From NCBI RefSeq assembly GCF_021390495.1, contig NZ_JAJEJP010000001.1:62001-126000 (forward strand): a DNA stretch of 64,000 nt, given 5' to 3'. Both the position numbers and the translations under genes were made by a program. The notes under the pieces are model-generated. The model was not told the DNA's origin, searched no databases, and saw only the letters and a program-made list of their open reading frames with translations. Numbering within the stretch: position 1 is the first letter of the stretch; every line of letters begins with the position of its first letter. Below are positions 60,587-64,000 of the stretch, in pieces. This DNA comes from Paraburkholderia sp. ZP32-5. GTDB lineage: Bacteria; Pseudomonadota; Gammaproteobacteria; Burkholderiales; Burkholderiaceae.

Positions 60587-61075
60587 TCAGTCCGGCCGGA
60601 TCGAGAAGGCGTGTCCACACGCGCTGCAGTACCAGTTGCGCAGCACCTTCTGGTCGAGGTTTTCTCCGAGTGCCGCGCCGGTGGCGCAGCCGGCCGCGGC
60701 GCCGGCGAGGCCAGCGATGATCGCGCCGGCGATGCCACCGCACAGCACGCCGAACGGGCCGCCGAGGGTGCCGGCGACGGCTCCCAGTTCGGCCCCGGAC
60801 AAGGCCGCGGCGGCTGCGCTGGTGCCACCGGCTGTAGCACCAATCGCGCCGCCGATACGCCGTGCAATGTGGCGCGGCTGCGTGCGGAACGATTCGCAGG
60901 CCGGACAGCCGTGGATCACCTCTCCCGTATCGGGGCGGTAGGGAGGGAGTCCGTGGCCGAACGATCGGGACGATGCATGCGCAAACTCGTGGTCGTGCAG
61001 GCGCGTCTGTTCGCGTAGCTGTTCGTCATCGTCGTCATCGTCAAACGGCAGATAGGGTGGGCGACGGTCAGACAT
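60587..61075 (-). CDS. Gly/Ala-rich protein with terminal zinc knuckles
   Basis: A 162-residue protein: an acidic start (YLPFDDDDDDEQLREQ), a knuckle CPAC near residue 56, a very Gly/Ala-rich hydrophobic middle (residues about 72-135) like glycine-zipper membrane segments, and a C-terminal CSAC knuckle (WYCSACGHAFSIRP). The two Cys pairs may together bind one zinc. It overlaps the 43-residue membrane protein upstream by 8 bases, so they are coupled. No family name. Confidence 0.6.
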   Translation of the reverse strand: MSDRRPPYLPFDDDDDDEQLREQTRLHDHEFAHASSRSFGHGLPPYRPDTGEVIHGCPACESFRTQPRHIARRIGGAIGATAGGTSAAAAALSGAELGAVAGTLGGPFGVLCGGIAGAIIAGLAGAAAGCATGAALGENLDQKVLRNWYCSACGHAFSIRPD

Positions 61076-61199
61076 GGCAGGACGTTGCCTTTCGTCGGGT
61101 GTGGCTGACGTAGCAGCCGACGCACATCGTCCACAGCGCGCCGAGGGCGAAGCAGATCACATATGCGGTCAGATAATCGAGGGGCGGGGTGGGAAGCAT
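61068..61199 (-). CDS. 43-residue single-pass membrane protein
   Basis: ATG 61199 has AGGAGT at good spacing. The product MLPTPPLDYLTAYVICFALG, then ALWTMCVGCYVSHTRR has one membrane helix (residues about 9-31) with a basic inside end. It overlaps the start of the Gly-rich gene by 8 bases. Its position as first gene of the leftward operon supports it. Confidence 0.55.
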   Translation of the reverse strand: MLPTPPLDYLTAYVICFALGALWTMCVGCYVSHTRRKATSCHV

Positions 61200-61527
61200 C
61201 ACCGGACTCCTTAAGCGGGTTCGCCGTGCGCAGTCGCAGCGGCGGAGCGACAGGCTGTTGCCCTGCTCAGGCGGGTGATATATGTCTCAGATTTGTTTGA
61301 TTGCGGTCAGGGATGCATGCGATCGGAGGACCTTAGCATGTCGCCCTTCCGAAGGCACGGCGTCGAATTCGTGCCGATATTGGAGGTACGAACGAAAGAA
61401 CCAATCGAGAGTAACCTTCGATAATCGTTGGCGGAACCCGGAATCTAACTCGCGTCCGCTGCTGAACTAATAGTAACGCCTCAGCCCTGAGTACGCGGTT
61501 TCGTTTGTTGGGTCGCGTACCCACCAC
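61200..61527. other. Gap between the large GHKL/DUF3883 gene and the leftward operon
   Basis: About 330 bases without a supported gene. It must hold the promoter of the 61-kb operon and the end of the large upstream gene. I do not see a clear terminator. Confidence 0.4.
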
Positions 61528-64000
61528 TCAGAACGAGAGTTCCGTTTGGGCAATCTCACGCCAGCCCCGGTCAAAAGTAAACGTCCGAGCGAGGCCAACC
61601 GGATTTCGAATCCTAAGCACTCGGGCCTTTGTCGCGTCCGTTGCATGCTCGACCACGTACAGCCAGTAGGCACTGCCTTTCTCACGGGCGTGGTCGAATT
61701 GAGTGTGTGAGAGCGCTACAGGCCGATCTTCCAGACTACCCATCATTGACTTCACTTCGACCCAGCGAACTTGCCTGCCACTGGGGTCGGCTTCGTAGAG
61801 GTCGAAGCCCGGATTGCCTTCTGGTGTGCGGCGAAGTGCTGGCTCAAGCTTAATAATCAGGTCGATGGCATGCCCTTCGATCTGCATACGTGTCGCATGA
61901 TCGATGCCGTCTGGATCGGGCCCATCGTCGTCCGGATGTGTGCCGATGTAGGAAATGAAGGGGCGCCCCCCCGTTTGTCCGGGTGCCCCCTTTCCATGAC
62001 TGCCACCATTTCCATTGCCTTTGCCACCAGAAACACTGTGTGCATCTGCGCTGCCGGGCGTGCCTCCGGTTCCCAGACCACCGCCGCGTGGTGTTCCAGT
62101 ACTCGTGCGACCTTTCCCGCCACGCCCAGCATCACTGACTACGCTGTCGTCACCATCGGGGTCAGGTGTGCCGGGCCGGATATCCGGCATGTCATCGCCG
62201 TATAGGTCTTTCGCATCGTCATAAACGTCGCCATCGGATGGCTCGTCGGCTTCCGGCTCGGAGGCTGTCGATGGCTCTGGTTCAGATGGTGGATTGGTGA
62301 TGCCCAGCCGGGAAGTCAGGTCGGCCACGTTGGTGATACCGAGCTTGCGCAGCAGATCGAGCGCCGCCGGATCGATGCCCGCCTCTTTGGCCAGTTGGTC
62401 GATGATCGGCGGCTTGAAGGCGATCTTGGTCAGGAGGAAGGGGCTGTGCTTCCAGCCAACGGTGTCGAACACCACGAGGCCCGGAGGTACCAATTCGCCG
62501 TCGGCGTTCGGCACCCAAGCCACCTGATTCAGCGTCCGGACGAAAGCTGCGTCGAATCGGGCCGTCTTTGTCTCGTGCGAATAGCCCCATTTGTAGGAGC
62601 CGTAAAAGGCAGCTGTGTTGCGAGCATCGAGATCAGCCAGTGCCTCCCACAGAACTTTCACTCTCGCTGCCGCCTCTCCAGATTTCAGCGTGGGCAGGAA
62701 GTCCAGAAGCTGCGTCAGCCCGCGAAGGGTGAAGTCTTCGGGCGGGTTTTCCCAGCTTGCGCGCTCGAGACCCGCTTCTCTGCGGATTCGCTCCTTCTCC
62801 GAATACCCCAGACTCGACGGTGTTGCCTCCGGTATGAGATAGCGGCTTGCCCCACATGACACGAGCACGTCGCGGATGTCTTCACCGCGCAGGCAATCAT
62901 ATTCGTTGTCGACGATCAGGATGCCGGGCACACCGGCGAAGAGCTGCTGCAAGCGGTCGGTGGCGATGTAGACTTCGCCGGGCTTGGCGACATATGCCTT
63001 GCCGTCGCCGGTGTCCACCACCATCACAAAGGTGGTATCGCGCAGGGCGGAACGGAGCTTTTCTTTTTGTGCTGTCGAGTCGGTGCTGAAGGCAGCACGG
63101 ATGCGTTCGATGTCAGCAGCGTAAGCATAGTCGCCAACATCCACTTCTTCCTGCTGGTACTTCGGCAGGAGGTTCCAGATCACGTCATCCACCGGATCGG
63201 GTTCGGTGATCCCCAGCGAACTCAGGAACAGGCGCACCTCGGGAGTCGCGCATACTGCGCGGCGCATCGTCGGGAAACTGGTGGCAATGGCGCTGGGCAG
63301 GAAGGCCTTGGCTTTCCCATTCTCGCGGGCGACGACATGGGTGCCATCATCAAGGCGGATGAGCGGAACAGTGTCGAGGTGGCGACGCAGAGCTTTCTCT
63401 TGGCCGCTCAGGAATTCATACAGCCGCAACACCCACTCGTCGGCTTGTGTCTCAAGGAATGACTTGGTCAGGCCCGGCACCAGTTTTGTCGGCGTGATCT
63501 CGTCGATGTCGAGTTCGCGCATCAGGTACTGGCGAATCTCGGGTGCCTTGTCCTGAGTGATATCGCCAGACAGCCAAGCAGCGACCTCCGAACCGAACAG
63601 CGCCGCAACCTGTTCCGGGCTGAACAGCTCGCGCAACTCTTGCGTGCGCGCCAGCTTGGCCTGATGGGCGGTGACATGCCTGCCATCGAAGGTGGGAAGC
63701 AGCGCCTCCTCCTGAAACGCCTGCCGGACGGCATTGAACATCGGCGCGAACCGTGAATCTTCCGGAAATTTCTCGCGATCAAGCGGCAAGCAGCGCAACG
63801 CCGAGACATCCAGCAACGCCTTGTCCCGCATCCAGCGCATCGCTTCCGCCAGCAGGCCGGACGTTTCCTTGACCAGATGCTGGTTCCACGGCTCGCTGGG
63901 CGGGATGTTGTCGCGGCTAGGCGTGGTTCGGTACGGCCCTTGCACGAGAAAGCCAAGATGACTCTCAACAACGGTCGGGAAGAAGACCACTAGCGGCGAC
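61528..64000 (-). CDS. Large GHKL-ATPase/DUF3883-type protein, N-terminus outside window
   Basis: The visible 824 residues are the C-terminal part. They open with VVFFPTVVESHLGFLVQGPY and then RTTPSRDNIPPSEPWN, the segment following the HSP90-like ATPase domain in sacsin/NO-VEIN-like bacterial proteins. A long helical middle follows. Then comes a disordered Gly/Asp/Ser-rich linker (about 580-690), and a DUF3883 domain (FDLYEADPSGRQVRWVEVKSMMGSLEDRPVALSHTQFDHA), a restriction-endonuclease-like fold with E-V-K at its core. Such proteins occur in defence islands. The frame stays open to the window end; the ATPase lies outside. GTG 63990 is not the true start. Confidence 0.8.
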   Translation of the reverse strand, partial: SPLVVFFPTVVESHLGFLVQGPYRTTPSRDNIPPSEPWNQHLVKETSGLLAEAMRWMRDKALLDVSALRCLPLDREKFPEDSRFAPMFNAVRQAFQEEALLPTFDGRHVTAHQAKLARTQELRELFSPEQVAALFGSEVAAWLSGDITQDKAPEIRQYLMRELDIDEITPTKLVPGLTKSFLETQADEWVLRLYEFLSGQEKALRRHLDTVPLIRLDDGTHVVARENGKAKAFLPSAIATSFPTMRRAVCATPEVRLFLSSLGITEPDPVDDVIWNLLPKYQQEEVDVGDYAYAADIERIRAAFSTDSTAQKEKLRSALRDTTFVMVVDTGDGKAYVAKPGEVYIATDRLQQLFAGVPGILIVDNEYDCLRGEDIRDVLVSCGASRYLIPEATPSSLGYSEKERIRREAGLERASWENPPEDFTLRGLTQLLDFLPTLKSGEAAARVKVLWEALADLDARNTAAFYGSYKWGYSHETKTARFDAAFVRTLNQVAWVPNADGELVPPGLVVFDTVGWKHSPFLLTKIAFKPPIIDQLAKEAGIDPAALDLLRKLGITNVADLTSRLGITNPPSEPEPSTASEPEADEPSDGDVYDDAKDLYGDDMPDIRPGTPDPDGDDSVVSDAGRGGKGRTSTGTPRGGGLGTGGTPGSADAHSVSGGKGNGNGGSHGKGAPGQTGGRPFISYIGTHPDDDGPDPDGIDHATRMQIEGHAIDLIIKLEPALRRTPEGNPGFDLYEADPSGRQVRWVEVKSMMGSLEDRPVALSHTQFDHAREKGSAYWLYVVEHATDATKARVLRIRNPVGLARTFTFDRGWREIAQTELSF

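Noticed and set aside
1..64000. CRISPR array
   Set aside because: No regularly spaced 25-40 base repeats with unique spacers were seen; the only tandem array is the heptamer at 54.77 kb.

Overview
The window looks like a chromosomal stretch of a Burkholderia/Paraburkholderia-type betaproteobacterium. The reasons are high GC with strong G/C third positions, a PAAR protein, a spore-coat-U type chaperone-usher operon, Burkholderia-style lipoproteins, and tRNA-Lys-directed integration. It is dominated by accessory DNA: several genomic islands, a phage-satellite-like block, one end of an integrative-element-like module, and many gene fragments.

Layout. 1-0.9 kb: backbone, with a PAAR spike gene running off the left edge and the displaced 3' part of a tRNA-Lys(CUU) gene with its terminator. 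0.9-8 kb: a P4-type tyrosine integrase, a zeta-toxin-like kinase with a small partner, truncated genes, a Cys-rich three-repeat protein and two lipoproteins. 8-25 kb: a probable defence island. It holds an XRE regulator opposed to a C39-like protein, a WYL regulator, and an Eleos-like pair of dynamin-family GTPases. These are followed by a tightly coupled three-gene operon (uncharacterised 462-aa protein, double-HKD phospholipase-D-fold protein, SNF2/HepA-like helicase), then an OGG-like protein, a sirtuin and a glycosyltransferase. 26-27 kb: a phage portal-protein remnant and a second, internally deleted copy of the integrase.

27-34 kb: a satellite-like replication block. It has small DNA-binding or accessory proteins, a DUF3987-type ATPase and two inovirus-Gp2/YfjJ-like proteins separated by an AT-rich, palindrome-containing gap. 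34-39 kb: a large Ala-rich lipoprotein, a lipoprotein alpha/beta-hydrolase and a PD-(D/E)xK nuclease. 40-48 kb: an orphan efflux outer-membrane factor with a small zinc-ribbon membrane protein, then an archaic chaperone-usher operon headed by an EAL-domain phosphodiesterase. 48-54 kb: two convergent serine recombinases, an AraC regulator, an orphan histidine kinase and a lipoprotein paralogous to the one at 7 kb.

55-64 kb: a mobile-element accessory module. It has XRE regulators with recognisable operators, a recombination-directionality-factor-like protein, a YqaJ-type nuclease, a DUF932 protein, small membrane proteins, and a large GHKL/DUF3883-type protein cut by the right edge.

The strongest candidate for an undescribed system is the three-gene operon at 15.5-21.7 kb. 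It sits directly behind the dynamin pair and a WYL regulator on the same strand. All functions are inferred from reading the sequence; no database search was run.
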